Counted from the stretch's first letter, positions 1 through 7,140 are shown. The stretch: 22,436 nt of DNA from JBOGEN01 sp050743265 (GCA_050743265.1 JBOGEN010000058.1:1-22436), one strand, 5' to 3'. Notes: a model not told the origin generated them from the letters alone. Numbers and translations: made by a program.

Positions 1-594
1 GGCTTCTGCTTCGCCCCGCACTTCCACCCCGGCTTCCGTCACGCGGCCGGCCCGCGCCGCGAGCTCGGCGTGGCGACCGTGTTCAACTTCCTCGGCCCGC
101 TCACGAACCCCGCCCAGCCCGGGGCCCAGGCGGTCGGCGTGTCGGACGCGCGGATGGCGGCGGTCATGGCCGACGTCCTGGCGGCCCGGGGGACGAGCGC
201 ACTGGTGTTCCGTGGCGACGACGGGCTGGACGAGCTGACCACGAGCACGACCTCGCGGGTGTGGGTGGTCGGCGACGGTGCGGTGTCCGAGACCTCGCTC
301 GACCCGCGGGCCCTGGGGCTTTCGCTCGCCCCCGTCGAGGCCTTGCGAGGCGGGACGGCGGACAAGAACGCGAAGGTCGCCCGGGGCTTCCTCGCGGGCG
401 AGCGCGGTGCGGTGCGCGACGCCGTCCTGCTCAACGCGGCCGGGGCCCTCGCCGCGGCCGAGCCGTCCGCCGCGACGTTGACGGACCGGCTCGCCGTCGG
501 CCTCCAGCGCGCCGGGGAGGCGGTCGACTCCGGGGCGGCCGAGGCCACCCTCGCCCGGTGGACGGAGACGAGCCAGGCGCTCAAGCGCGCCTGA
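1..594 (+). CDS. trpD: Anthranilate phosphoribosyltransferase, C-terminal part (5' end outside window)
   Basis: TrpD transfers the phosphoribosyl group of PRPP to anthranilate, the second committed step of tryptophan synthesis, in the cytoplasm. The reading frame is open from base 1, so the gene starts upstream; 197 residues are visible. The visible part begins with the FAPHFHP segment, followed by FNFLGPLTNPA and GLDELTT, all typical TrpD active-site signatures, and it ends at a TGA at 592-594. An apparent GTG at 70 is an internal valine, not a start. The N-terminal PRPP-binding GTGGD loop is not in the window. The gene is convergent with the downstream Lrp-like gene. In mycobacteria trpD sits beside the same DEDDh nuclease/NlpC/pimB' neighbourhood, often next to cytochrome bc1 genes on the other side, which supports the call. 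Identification is very secure. Confidence 0.96.
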   Translation, partial: GFCFAPHFHPGFRHAAGPRRELGVATVFNFLGPLTNPAQPGAQAVGVSDARMAAVMADVLAARGTSALVFRGDDGLDELTTSTTSRVWVVGDGAVSETSLDPRALGLSLAPVEALRGGTADKNAKVARGFLAGERGAVRDAVLLNAAGALAAAEPSAATLTDRLAVGLQRAGEAVDSGAAEATLARWTETSQALKRA

Positions 595-608
595 CCGGCA
601 GACGCCGG

Positions 609-641
609 CGCCTGTCGGGTGGGGCCGGCGCCCGGCAGGTG
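609..641. terminator. Hairpin between convergent trpD and Lrp-like gene
   Basis: Bases 609-619 can pair with 631-641: an 11-bp stem with two G-T wobbles, core CCTGTCGGG/CCCGGCAGG, and an 11-base loop. It lies 15 bases after the trpD stop and 40 bases from the stop of the opposing gene, so it could terminate both transcripts. There is no T-tract, as is common for actinobacterial terminators. Confidence 0.5.
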
Positions 642-680
642 GGCCGGGGCCGGCCGGATCAGCGCCTCGTGGCCTCGGGG

Positions 681-968
681 CTAGTCGGAGTCCTCGACCC
701 CGAGCGCGAAGGCCGCCTCGAGGTCGTGCTGGGAGTACGTGCGGAACGAGATGTGGGTGTCGGTGTGGCGTACGCCCTCGATCTTGCTCAGCCTGTCGGC
801 GATGACGTCCGCGAGCTCCTCGTGGCGGCGGACCCGGACCATGACGATGAGGTCGACGTCCCCGGTGACCGAGTAGACCTCGCTCACCCCGTCGAGGTCG
901 GCGATCGTCTCCGCCACCTCGGGGATGCGGTCCGCACGGACCCGGACGAGCACGATGGCGGTGATCAC
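681..968 (-). CDS. Stand-alone Lrp/AsnC ligand-binding (RAM) domain protein
   Basis: A 95-residue protein that is only the C-terminal ligand-binding/oligomerisation half of Lrp/AsnC regulators, with no helix-turn-helix. It opens with MITAIVLVRV and contains the beta-alpha-beta pattern of the RAM fold (GVSEVYSVTGDVDLIVMV, then GVRHTDTHISFRT). Such proteins are known in actinobacteria as small amino-acid-binding partners. They cannot bind DNA alone and may act by forming mixed oligomers with full-length Lrp proteins. The start is GTG at 968-966, with GGGAG about 8 bases upstream on the minus strand. A TAGGCT (-10-like, plus coordinates 1011-1016) lies in the 109-base gap to the rhomboid gene, so it may have its own promoter. 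Fold assignment is secure; the ligand is unknown, although trpD next door makes an aromatic amino acid one guess. Confidence 0.88.
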   Translation of the reverse strand: MITAIVLVRVRADRIPEVAETIADLDGVSEVYSVTGDVDLIVMVRVRRHEELADVIADRLSKIEGVRHTDTHISFRTYSQHDLEAAFALGVEDSD

Positions 969-1061
969 TCCGTACGCTCCCTCACGGCCGGCGGCCCGCT
1001 GACGGGCCGGAGCCTACCGTCCGGCGCCGGCCGTCCCGGGTGCGCCGCGGTATCGGCGACA

Positions 1062-1076
1062 GGGGCGAAGCGCCCC
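1062..1076 (-). terminator. Short hairpin just after the rhomboid stop codon
   Basis: GGGGCG and CGCCCC (6-bp stem, 3-base loop) begin one base beyond the rhomboid TAG (1080-1078) on the minus strand. It is a weak terminator or an mRNA 3'-end stabiliser, and would partly separate the rhomboid from the Lrp-like gene. Confidence 0.35.
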
Positions 1077-1077
1077 C

Positions 1078-1878
1078 CTAGTACGGCCACGGCGGGGGGA
1101 CCGGACGTGGTGGTGGCGAGCGCCGTCGTCCCATGCCCAGCCCCACGGCGGCGAGCCCGACGAGGAACCCGGCCACGTGCGCGGAGTAGGCCACGCCTGT
1201 GCCCTGGGACACGCCCGCCCCTTCGGCGTACGCCCACTGCAGGACGAACCAGGTGCCCAGGACCAGCCAGGCCGGCAGCCGCAGCGGGATGAAGAGGAGG
1301 AACGGCACGAGGCTGGTGATCTTCGCCCGCGGAAACAGCAGCAGGTAGGCACCCAGCACGCCCGCGATCGCGCCGGAGGCGCCGACGAGCGGCTGCGTCG
1401 AGTCCTGGTTCAGCAGTGCGAACGCGTACGTCGCGGCGAGCCCGCACGCCAGGTAGAACAGCGCGAACCGCACGTGGCCGAACCGATCCTCGACGTTGTT
1501 GCCGAAGACCCAGAGGAACAGCATGTTGCCCGCGAGGTGGAGCCAGCCGCCGTGCAGGAACATCGCGGTCAGCACGGAGAGGGCCGGCTCCTTCTCGTAG
1601 CCCGGCCGGGCGGCTGCGCACGAGATGCCCTCCGGCGTCTGCGTGCCGCGGGGCAGGGTGGTGCGGTCGAGCTGGGCGTTGTGCAGCAGCTCGTCCGGGA
1701 TGGCGCCGTACTCACGGAAGTACGCGTCCTGCCCGCACACCTCGTCGGGGCCGCTGGCGCTCAGCCCGGCCGCCGCGACCGGCCCGATCAGGAACGCGAC
1801 GACGTTGACCACGAGGAACACCCACGTCACGACCGGGCGTGTCCGGGTCGGGTTCTCGTCGTGGATCGGGATGACCAT
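1078..1878 (-). CDS. Rhomboid family intramembrane serine protease
   Basis: A 266-residue polytopic membrane protein that cleaves transmembrane segments of other proteins within the lipid bilayer. The first membrane helix is at about residues 16-38, followed by a roughly 65-residue external loop with two or more cysteines. Then come the family motifs HGGWLHLAGNMLFLWVFGNN, GASGAIAG (catalytic serine) and AHVAGF (catalytic histidine), so the Ser-His dyad is intact. The C-terminus is short and basic. The ATG is at 1878-1876; the ribosome site is weak. The gene starts 36 bases after the stop of the DEDDh/GIY-YIG nuclease with no visible promoter between, so it is probably cotranscribed with it. 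Substrates cannot be predicted. Family call is very secure. Confidence 0.95.
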   Translation of the reverse strand: MVIPIHDENPTRTRPVVTWVFLVVNVVAFLIGPVAAAGLSASGPDEVCGQDAYFREYGAIPDELLHNAQLDRTTLPRGTQTPEGISCAAARPGYEKEPALSVLTAMFLHGGWLHLAGNMLFLWVFGNNVEDRFGHVRFALFYLACGLAATYAFALLNQDSTQPLVGASGAIAGVLGAYLLLFPRAKITSLVPFLLFIPLRLPAWLVLGTWFVLQWAYAEGAGVSQGTGVAYSAHVAGFLVGLAAVGLGMGRRRSPPPRPVPPPWPY

Positions 1879-1914
1879 GCGCCGCAGTCTGCCCGCTTCT
1901 CTCGAGGTTGTGCG

Positions 1915-3675
1915 TCAGCGCGCGGGCCTGTGCACGGGGCGCAGGCCCCGCTGGTCCTCGAGCACGGCGATCGCGCGGCGCCCGGCGTCGGCCGCGTCGA
2001 GCCACGCGCCGTAGCCGCCCGCCCCGTACGCCGGGCACTCCCATGCACCGTCGGACTCGACGAGCCGGGTGCCCGGCCGCTCGAGCCAGCGCAGAATGCA
2101 CTCGGTCTCCTCCGCGCTGGCAGCCGGGGTGGGCCCCGGGCCGGGAGTCACCGTCTCCGCGGTGGCGACCAGCGCGTCGAGGTAGGGGCGGGGCGCGGCA
2201 CTGGGCGGGACCACGCCAGCGGCGGCGAGGCGCCCGTACCGGACGACCGCGACCTCCCACCCGTGCTCCTCGGTCGGACGGGCGGCGACGAGGTGGGCCC
2301 GGGCGGTGAGGGCGGCCAGCCGCTGCGTGCGGGACGCGGCGCGCAGGAACGTCGCAAGCCGGTCCCGGTGGGTGGCCGCGTCCTCGTAACGCTGCGCGCC
2401 GCCGAGGGCACGGACCCGGGCGGCAAGCGTCGCCACGACGCGTCGCGCATCCGTGAGCATCGCCGCTCGCGCGGCCTGCACGTGCTGGGCGTACGCCGAG
2501 ACGGACTCGCCGCCCTCGCACGGCGCGCCGCACCGCCCCATCTCGGCGAGCGCGCAGGCGGGGCTGGTGCTGCGGGGCGACAGGCGGGTCGTGCACTGGC
2601 GCAGCGGGAGCGCCTCGTGCAGCGCGGCCATCGCCTGCTCGGCCGTACGACGGGAGCCGAACGGGCCGAGGTAGGGCGCTCCGTCCTCGCGGACCTGGCG
2701 GACCACCGAGAGGCGCGGGAACGCCTCGACCGTGAGCTTGAGCCACAGCGCACGCTCAGGGAACCGGGAGCGCCTGTTGTAGCGCGGCTTGTGGGCGGCG
2801 ATCAGCCGCAGCTCGCGGACCTCGGCCTCGAGCCCGGTGCTGCACGGCACCGCAGTAACCGACTCGGCGAGCCCGACCATCTCGCCCATGCGGCTCCGGG
2901 ACTCCGACGCGGTGAAGTACGTACGCACCCGCGTACGCACGTCGACCGAGCGGCCCACGTACAGCACCCGGTTCTGCGCGTCGGTGAACATGTACACGCC
3001 CGGACCCGAGGGGAGCCCCTCGGCCAGGTACCGCTTGCGCCGCTGCGCCGCGTGCACACGCGAGGAGTACGTGACGAGCTCCTCGAGGGAGTGCACCCCG
3101 AGGCTGCCCACCCGTTCGAGCAGGCCGTGCAGCACGTCCACGGTCGCCCGGGCGTCGTCGAGCGCGCGGTGGCACGGGACGGTCGTCGCTTGGAAGTGGC
3201 GGGCCAGCGTGCCCAGCTTGCAGTTGGGCACCTCGTCCCGGGTGAGCACCTGACGGGCGAGCCGTGCCGTGTCGATCACGGTGTGGCCCGGCCAGCGCTG
3301 GCCGGTGGCCGCGCACGCGGCGCGGAGGAACCCCACGTCGAACAGGGCGTTGTGGGCCACGAGGACGGCTCCACGGGAGAACTCGAGGAACGCAGGCAGG
3401 ACGGAGGAGACCCGGGGCGCGCCGGCCACCATCGCGTCGGTGATGCCGGTGAGCACCGCGATGAACGGGGGGATCGCGCAGCCGGGGTCGACCAGCGTGG
3501 CGAACTCGCCGACCACCTCGCCACCGCGGATCTTGACCGCGCCGACCTCGGTGATCCCGCAGTCGGCAGGCGACCCGCCGGTGGTCTCGAGGTCGACGAC
3601 GACGAAGGTGACCTGCGACAACGGGGTGCCCAGCTCGTCGAACGTGCCCTGGACGGGCCCCGATGCCACCGTCAT
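1915..3675 (-). CDS. DEDDh 3'-5' exonuclease fused to a UvrC-like GIY-YIG endonuclease
   Basis: A 586-residue two-nuclease protein. The N-terminal DEDDh exonuclease (DNA polymerase III epsilon type) shows VVDLETTGG (first D and E, residues 28 and 30), HNALFDVGFL (second D) and CHRALDDA (H and last D), i.e. all catalytic residues. A GIY-YIG domain follows from about residue 222 (GVYMFTDAQNRVLYVGRS), and a UvrC-like Cys-containing segment and tail come after it. It resembles UvrC/Cho incision nucleases but carries its own exonuclease; the M. tuberculosis counterpart by architecture and position is Rv2191. The expected role is DNA repair in the cytoplasm. I chose ATG 3675-3673 over GTG 3705, because the GTG lies inside the promoter and a TACCGT -10 box ends 7 bases before the ATG, implying a leaderless mRNA. 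It is divergent from the zinc-ribbon/NYN genes and precedes the rhomboid gene. Confidence 0.93.
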   Translation of the reverse strand: MTVASGPVQGTFDELGTPLSQVTFVVVDLETTGGSPADCGITEVGAVKIRGGEVVGEFATLVDPGCAIPPFIAVLTGITDAMVAGAPRVSSVLPAFLEFSRGAVLVAHNALFDVGFLRAACAATGQRWPGHTVIDTARLARQVLTRDEVPNCKLGTLARHFQATTVPCHRALDDARATVDVLHGLLERVGSLGVHSLEELVTYSSRVHAAQRRKRYLAEGLPSGPGVYMFTDAQNRVLYVGRSVDVRTRVRTYFTASESRSRMGEMVGLAESVTAVPCSTGLEAEVRELRLIAAHKPRYNRRSRFPERALWLKLTVEAFPRLSVVRQVREDGAPYLGPFGSRRTAEQAMAALHEALPLRQCTTRLSPRSTSPACALAEMGRCGAPCEGGESVSAYAQHVQAARAAMLTDARRVVATLAARVRALGGAQRYEDAATHRDRLATFLRAASRTQRLAALTARAHLVAARPTEEHGWEVAVVRYGRLAAAGVVPPSAAPRPYLDALVATAETVTPGPGPTPAASAEETECILRWLERPGTRLVESDGAWECPAYGAGGYGAWLDAADAGRRAIAVLEDQRGLRPVHRPAR

Positions 3676-3682
3676 GTCTGGG

Positions 3683-3705
3683 ACGGTAGGGGCCGGGGCC
3701 GACAC
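3683..3705 (-). promoter_or_regulatory. PafBC/RecA-NDp-like DNA-damage promoter of the nuclease gene
   Basis: On the minus strand the sequence reads GTGTCGGCC, 8 bases, TACCGT. The published actinobacterial LexA-independent damage promoter (bound by PafBC) is TTGTCRGTG-N8-TAnnnT. The TGTCRG core, the exact N8 spacing and the TAnnnT box all match; three flanking positions do not. The -10 box ends 7 bases before the ATG. Confidence 0.6.
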
Positions 3706-3791
3706 TTCGGTCGTGCCGCGCCCGCCCGAGCGCCGGCCTCGCTCGTATGGTCGAGGCGTCCGTGTCCGCGCGCAGCCACAGGGAGGTGTCC

Positions 3792-4097
3792 GTGCCCGGT
3801 TCCCCGTCGGCCCCCGAGCCGCCGCTGCGCTGGCGGTGCCGTCGGTGCGGGAACCTGACCCGCTTCGACGTCACGCGGACGGCCCGGGTCCGTGAGTACG
3901 TCCACTGCGACCTCGCCGGGGACGCCCACGTCGAGGAGTCCGACGTGCTCACCGAGACCGTCGAGGAGGTCCGCTGCCGCTGGTGCGGCGGGAGGGACAC
4001 GGTGACGCTGGTGCCCCGCCCGGACGCCGTCGCCATCCCCGCTGACGCCGGTGAGACGTCCCGGGACGAGTGGCCGTCAGGGGGCCGGCGGGCATGA
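3792..4097 (+). CDS. Small zinc-ribbon-like protein, two CxxC pairs
   Basis: A 101-residue protein of unknown function. Two CxxC pairs, CRRC near residue 15 and CRWC near residue 65, are separated by about 45 residues and look like one split treble-clef or zinc-ribbon metal site; a further Cys (YVHCDL) lies between. The tail is acidic and disordered. I chose the GTG at 3792 (GGGAGG 5 bases upstream) over the in-frame ATG at 3747, because the latter adds a poorly structured extension and lies in the promoter area: TATGGT at 3746-3751 is a possible -10. Its stop overlaps the start of the NYN-domain gene (ATGA), so the two are translationally coupled and probably act together, for instance in RNA handling. 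I know of no characterised member. Confidence 0.75.
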   Translation: MPGSPSAPEPPLRWRCRRCGNLTRFDVTRTARVREYVHCDLAGDAHVEESDVLTETVEEVRCRWCGGRDTVTLVPRPDAVAIPADAGETSRDEWPSGGRRA

Positions 4098-5509
4098 GCA
4101 CGCGACCGGAGGACCACGAGCAGCTCGAGGACGAGCAGCCGCTCGCGCCGGCCACGCCCGAGGTCGACAACCTGGCCGAGGACGGCCAGGCGGAGGACAC
4201 ACCGGAGGGTCCGGGCCTCCTGCCCGACGCGGTCCGGCAGCGCGTCGTCGCGCTGGCCTCGGAAGGGCTGGGCGCGATGAGCGCGGAGGACGTGCCTGCC
4301 TCTCTGCGCCCCCTCGCACGGTTCACCCCGTCCAAGCGCGCCAGGCTCGCCGCGACCCCACTGGCCGCCGCGCTGGAGAACGACGCGGTGTTCCGCCAGC
4401 GCCTCGCCGAGCGCGTACGCCAGAAGATGCCCGATCTCGCGACGGCCCTGTCAGCGGCGACCGTGCCGCCCGCCGCCGACCCGCTGGACGTCGCCGCCGT
4501 GGCGTACCTCCTGCGTCCGGACGGCTGGCTCGGCCTCGTCGCCCAGGCCGGCAGACGGGTCGAGCAGGCCGCCGAGGCGGCCGAGTCCGCGCAGGCCGCG
4601 AAGGCGGTGAGCCGTCTCGAGGAGCAGCTCACCGAGGCCAGGACGACGCGCCGGGAGGAGGTCGAGCGGGTACGGGCGGAGCTCAAGGAGGCCCGTGCCG
4701 AGGCCCACGACCTGCGCCGCCGGCTGAAGGAGGCCAGGGACCGCGCCCGCCAGGCCGAGGCGAAGACGGAGGAGGCCCGCATCGCCGCGGATGACCAACG
4801 GGTGGTCGCCTCCAAGGCCCAGGCCGCCTCAGACACCGAGGTACGACGTCTGCGCAGCCGTCTCATGGACGTCGAGGGTGAGCTCGAGGCCGCGCGCCGG
4901 GCCGCCAAGGAGGGCAGGAGCGTCGGCGACATGCGGATGCGGCTGCTGCTCGACACGCTGGTCGAGGCGGCCCAGGGGCTCCGGCGTGAGCTGGCGCTGC
5001 CCCCGCTGACCAGCCGGCCCGCGGACACGGTGTCGGCGGTGACGCCCTCCCCGTCCGGCCCGCAGGACGTGTCCGAGCGGGCCCTGGCCGCGGACGACCC
5101 TGCCCTGCTCGACCAGCTGCTCCGGCTGCCGCAGGTGCACCTGGTCGTGGACGGCTACAACGTGACCAAGTCCGGCTTCGGTGGGCAGACCCTGGAGGAC
5201 CAGCGGTCCCGTCTGCTCTCCGGGCTCGCGGTGCTCGCGGCCCAGACCGGGGCCGAGGTCACCTGCGTCTTCGACGGGGCCGCGCTCGACGCGCCGGTCC
5301 CGGTGGGCGCCCCCCGCGGCGTACGGGTCCGCTTCAGCCCGCCCGGGACCACGGCGGACGAGGTCATCCGCCGGCTGGTGCGGGCCGAGCCGGAGGGGCG
5401 TCCGCTCATCGTGGTCTCGGACGACCGTGAGGTGGCCGACGGCGTCCGCCGCTCCGGTGCCCGGCCCTGCTCGGCCGCGATGCTGCTGCGCTGGCTGGAG
5501 CGGGCGTGA
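4094..5509 (+). CDS. NYN-domain (YacP-like) putative ribonuclease with central coiled coil
   Basis: A 471-residue cytoplasmic protein. The first 35 or so residues are acidic and disordered. A helical region containing SLRPLARFTPSKRARLA and a proposed substrate-binding bundle follow. A long Arg/Glu/Ala-rich coiled coil spans about residues 165-280. The C-terminal NYN/YacP nuclease domain starts at about 355 with LVVDGYNVTKSGFGG and includes VTCVFDGA, TADEVIRRLV and LIVVSDDREVADG, giving the conserved acidic residues (D of VDGYN, D of VFDGA, D of SDD) expected of a PIN-like metal-dependent RNase. YacP/Rae1 relatives cleave mRNA on the ribosome; whether this one does is inference. The ATG at 4094 overlaps the preceding stop; an in-frame GTG at 4070 is less likely. 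It is opposite in orientation to the DEDDh nuclease. Confidence 0.85.
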   Translation: MSTRPEDHEQLEDEQPLAPATPEVDNLAEDGQAEDTPEGPGLLPDAVRQRVVALASEGLGAMSAEDVPASLRPLARFTPSKRARLAATPLAAALENDAVFRQRLAERVRQKMPDLATALSAATVPPAADPLDVAAVAYLLRPDGWLGLVAQAGRRVEQAAEAAESAQAAKAVSRLEEQLTEARTTRREEVERVRAELKEARAEAHDLRRRLKEARDRARQAEAKTEEARIAADDQRVVASKAQAASDTEVRRLRSRLMDVEGELEAARRAAKEGRSVGDMRMRLLLDTLVEAAQGLRRELALPPLTSRPADTVSAVTPSPSGPQDVSERALAADDPALLDQLLRLPQVHLVVDGYNVTKSGFGGQTLEDQRSRLLSGLAVLAAQTGAEVTCVFDGAALDAPVPVGAPRGVRVRFSPPGTTADEVIRRLVRAEPEGRPLIVVSDDREVADGVRRSGARPCSAAMLLRWLERA

Positions 5510-5533
5510 CCCCCTGCGTGCGGACGCGGGGAA

Positions 5534-5556
5534 CTGTCGGACCCCGCCCCTAGCGT
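5534..5556 (+). promoter_or_regulatory. PafBC/RecA-NDp-like promoter of the 62-residue Cys protein
   Basis: CTGTCGGAC, 8 bases, TAGCGT matches the PafBC damage-promoter core TGTCRG, the N8 spacing and the TAnnnT box. Predicted transcription start is near 5563, leaving a leader of about 80 bases before the GTG at 5645. It lies 24 bases after the NYN gene stop. Confidence 0.5.
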
Positions 5557-5644
5557 CGCCGGTGCTGGGGCCGTGACCTGCTCGTACGGGTCCGGCCGCG
5601 GCCGTCCTTTCACCGAGGCCGGCGCCGTCCGAGAGGGGCCCACC

Positions 5645-5833
5645 GTGATCGTGGACTGCGACCGCTGCGAGGTCCGAGGCCTCGCCTGCGACGACTGCGT
5701 GGTGTCCGTCCTGCTCGGCCCACCGTCCGAGGGCGGTCTCGCCGACGAGGAACGCCGGGCGGTCGACGTCCTGGCGGGGTCGGGGCTGGTCCCGCCGCTT
5801 CGCTACCGGGACCCCGACTCCGCGGCCGGATGA
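5645..5833 (+). CDS. Conserved small Cys-rich protein, unknown function
   Basis: A 62-residue protein beginning MIVDCDRCEVRGLACDDCVVSVLLG. Cysteines at positions 5, 8, 15 and 18 form two CxxC pairs only 6 residues apart, a compact tetrahedral zinc site or redox-active cluster. The rest (EERRAVDVLAGSGLVPPLRYRD) is predicted helical with no membrane segment or signal peptide. The GTG start at 5645 has GAGAGGGG about 8 bases upstream; longer in-frame starts near 5573 run through non-conserved-looking sequence. It has its own damage-type promoter and is followed by a promoter for the NlpC gene, so it is probably monocistronic. From memory, proteins of this kind are widespread hypotheticals in actinobacteria next to the NlpC gene, but I cannot name a characterised one. 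Confidence 0.72.
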   Translation: MIVDCDRCEVRGLACDDCVVSVLLGPPSEGGLADEERRAVDVLAGSGLVPPLRYRDPDSAAG

Positions 5834-5874
5834 CGCCACGGGTAGCCTGTCGGTCGCTGGATCTGGCTGCCGCC

Positions 5875-5892
5875 AAGTGCCTAGGGGCACTT
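5875..5892. repeat. 7-bp inverted repeat overlapping the NlpC promoter
   Basis: AAGTGCC (5875-5881) and GGCACTT (5886-5892) are perfectly complementary around a 4-base loop. The right arm touches the -35 box at 5892-5897. It could be the terminator of the small Cys gene or an operator over the NlpC promoter; there is no T-tract. Confidence 0.45.
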
Positions 5893-5921
5893 TGACCCTG
5901 TTCGTCCCGGGTCAGTATGGT
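5892..5921 (+). promoter_or_regulatory. Housekeeping-type promoter for the NlpC/P60 gene
   Basis: TTGACC (5892-5897) and TATGGT (5916-5921) are separated by 18 bases, close to the sigma-70-type consensus. The transcription start would be near 5928, giving an unusually long leader of about 187 bases. Confidence 0.55.
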
Positions 5922-5927
5922 TCCGAT

Positions 5928-6114
5928 CTAGGTGTCCGGTGGACGTGCCATCACACGGATGGTCGACGGGCGCCTCCGCCGAGTCCGGCCCCCTCGCTCA
6001 CCGTGAACGGGGCCGGGGCAGGCTCCCGGGTCGTGGCCGGTGCCGAGGCCTTCAGGTCTGGTGCCGTCCGCACTGGTCTGCCGAGGTGGTGCGAGCACGA
6101 AGGAGACCCGCCAC
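5928..6114 (+). other. Long structured 5' leader of the NlpC/P60 mRNA
   Basis: No open frame with a good ribosome site is seen here. CCGGCCCC (5985-5992) pairs perfectly with GGGGCCGG (6009-6016) across a 16-base loop. AAGGAG at 6100-6105 is the ribosome site of the following gene. Actinobacterial NlpC/P60 genes often carry c-di-AMP (ydaO) riboswitches, but I could not find that motif's conserved strings, so the leader's role is unassigned. Confidence 0.35.
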
Positions 6115-7140
6115 GTGGCGACCCCCCCTGGCGCTCACCGTCGCACCCGCTCCGCTCTCGTCGCGCTGTGCACCGCTGCCGTCGCCACGGTCACGGTCGT
6201 ACCGACGACCATGGGGCACGCCGACCCCGGCCCGTCCATTCGCGAGGTCCAGCGCAAGGTCGAGAAGCTGAACCACAAGGCGGAGCAGGCCGCCGAGCGG
6301 TACAACGACGCTCGGGAGCGCCGCAAGAGCGTGGAGGCCCGGCTGGACGCGCTGCAGCACCGGGTGAACGACCAGCAGGCCGAGGTCGACCGCATGCAGT
6401 CGAAGGTCGGCGGGCTCGCTGCGGCCACGTACCGCAACGGGGGCTTCGGTTCCGAGATGCGCCTCATCCTCTCGGACGACCCCCGCCAGTTCATCGAGCA
6501 GGCGACCGCCCTCGAGCAGGTCTCCCGCCAGCAGGGCGCGGTGCTGCGCCACGTCGTCGAGGCGAAGCGAGAGCTCGCCGCCGACCAGCGGCTGCTCGCC
6601 GCCCAGCAGGCCGCGCTCGCGAAGATCCGGCGCACCCTGCACTCGGAGAAGCGTGACGTGGAGAAGCAGCTCGACAAGGCGGAGCAGGTGCTCGGCTCGC
6701 TCGAGGCGGAGCAGCGGGCCAGGCTCGAGGCGCAACAGGAGGCCGCGGCCGAGGAGGCGTCGAGCGTCGGCTCGTACACCGGCCCCGCCTCCGGTCGTGC
6801 CCGGGTCGCCGTCGAGTACGCCTACGCGCAGCTCGGCGACTCGTACGAGTACGGGGCGACGGGCCCCAGCGAGTGGGACTGCTCCGGGCTCACGATGATG
6901 GCCTGGAACCAGGCCGGGGTCTCGCTGCCGCACTCGTCCTCGATGCAGTACGAGCAGGGCCGCAAGGTGGCACGCTCCGACCTCCAGCCCGGCGACCTCG
7001 TGTTCTTCTACCAGCCCGTCAGCCACGTCGGCATCTATGTCGGCGGAGGCAACATGATCCACGCGTCGAACGAGAGCTCGCCGGTCAAGATGGACCCCAT
7101 CTCGTACATGCCCGAGTACACGGGCGCGACCCGGCCGTGA
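6115..7140 (+). CDS. Secreted NlpC/P60 (C40) peptidoglycan endopeptidase with coiled coil
   Basis: A 341-residue exported cell-wall hydrolase that cuts D-Glu/meso-Dap-type bonds in stem peptides. The signal peptide covers about residues 1-36 (basic HRRTR, hydrophobic stretch, cleavage near GHA). A long coiled coil follows at about 40-215 (IREVQRKVEKLNHKAEQ onward) and resembles the regulatory coiled coil of RipA/RipC-type proteins. The C-terminal NlpC/P60 domain is complete: C256 in DCSGL, H304 in SHVGIYVGGG and H316 in MIHAS. I chose GTG 6115, 9 bases after AAGGAG; the longer frame from 6040 would mask the signal peptide. The syntenic M. tuberculosis gene is Rv2190c. The hydrolase probably needs activation by an FtsEX-like partner, which is inference from RipC. 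Confidence 0.93.
   Translation: MATPPGAHRRTRSALVALCTAAVATVTVVPTTMGHADPGPSIREVQRKVEKLNHKAEQAAERYNDARERRKSVEARLDALQHRVNDQQAEVDRMQSKVGGLAAATYRNGGFGSEMRLILSDDPRQFIEQATALEQVSRQQGAVLRHVVEAKRELAADQRLLAAQQAALAKIRRTLHSEKRDVEKQLDKAEQVLGSLEAEQRARLEAQQEAAAEEASSVGSYTGPASGRARVAVEYAYAQLGDSYEYGATGPSEWDCSGLTMMAWNQAGVSLPHSSSMQYEQGRKVARSDLQPGDLVFFYQPVSHVGIYVGGGNMIHASNESSPVKMDPISYMPEYTGATRP

Noticed and set aside
3703..3705. GTG start for the DEDDh nuclease at 3705.
   Set aside because: It lies within the PafBC-like element, has no ribosome site, and adds ten residues before a good ATG placed 7 bases after a TACCGT box.
1177..3858. A very long open frame on the plus strand opposite the rhomboid and DEDDh/GIY-YIG genes.
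   Set aside because: Its composition is Arg/Gly/Pro/His-rich with no domain, and the minus strand holds two genes with intact catalytic motifs. Long antisense frames are expected at this GC content.
5928..6114. c-di-AMP (ydaO) riboswitch upstream of the NlpC gene.
   Set aside because: Expected from gene context, but the conserved strings of that motif (such as GGGGUGAAUC and CCGUCAGCUAACC) are not present. Only a generic stem is seen.
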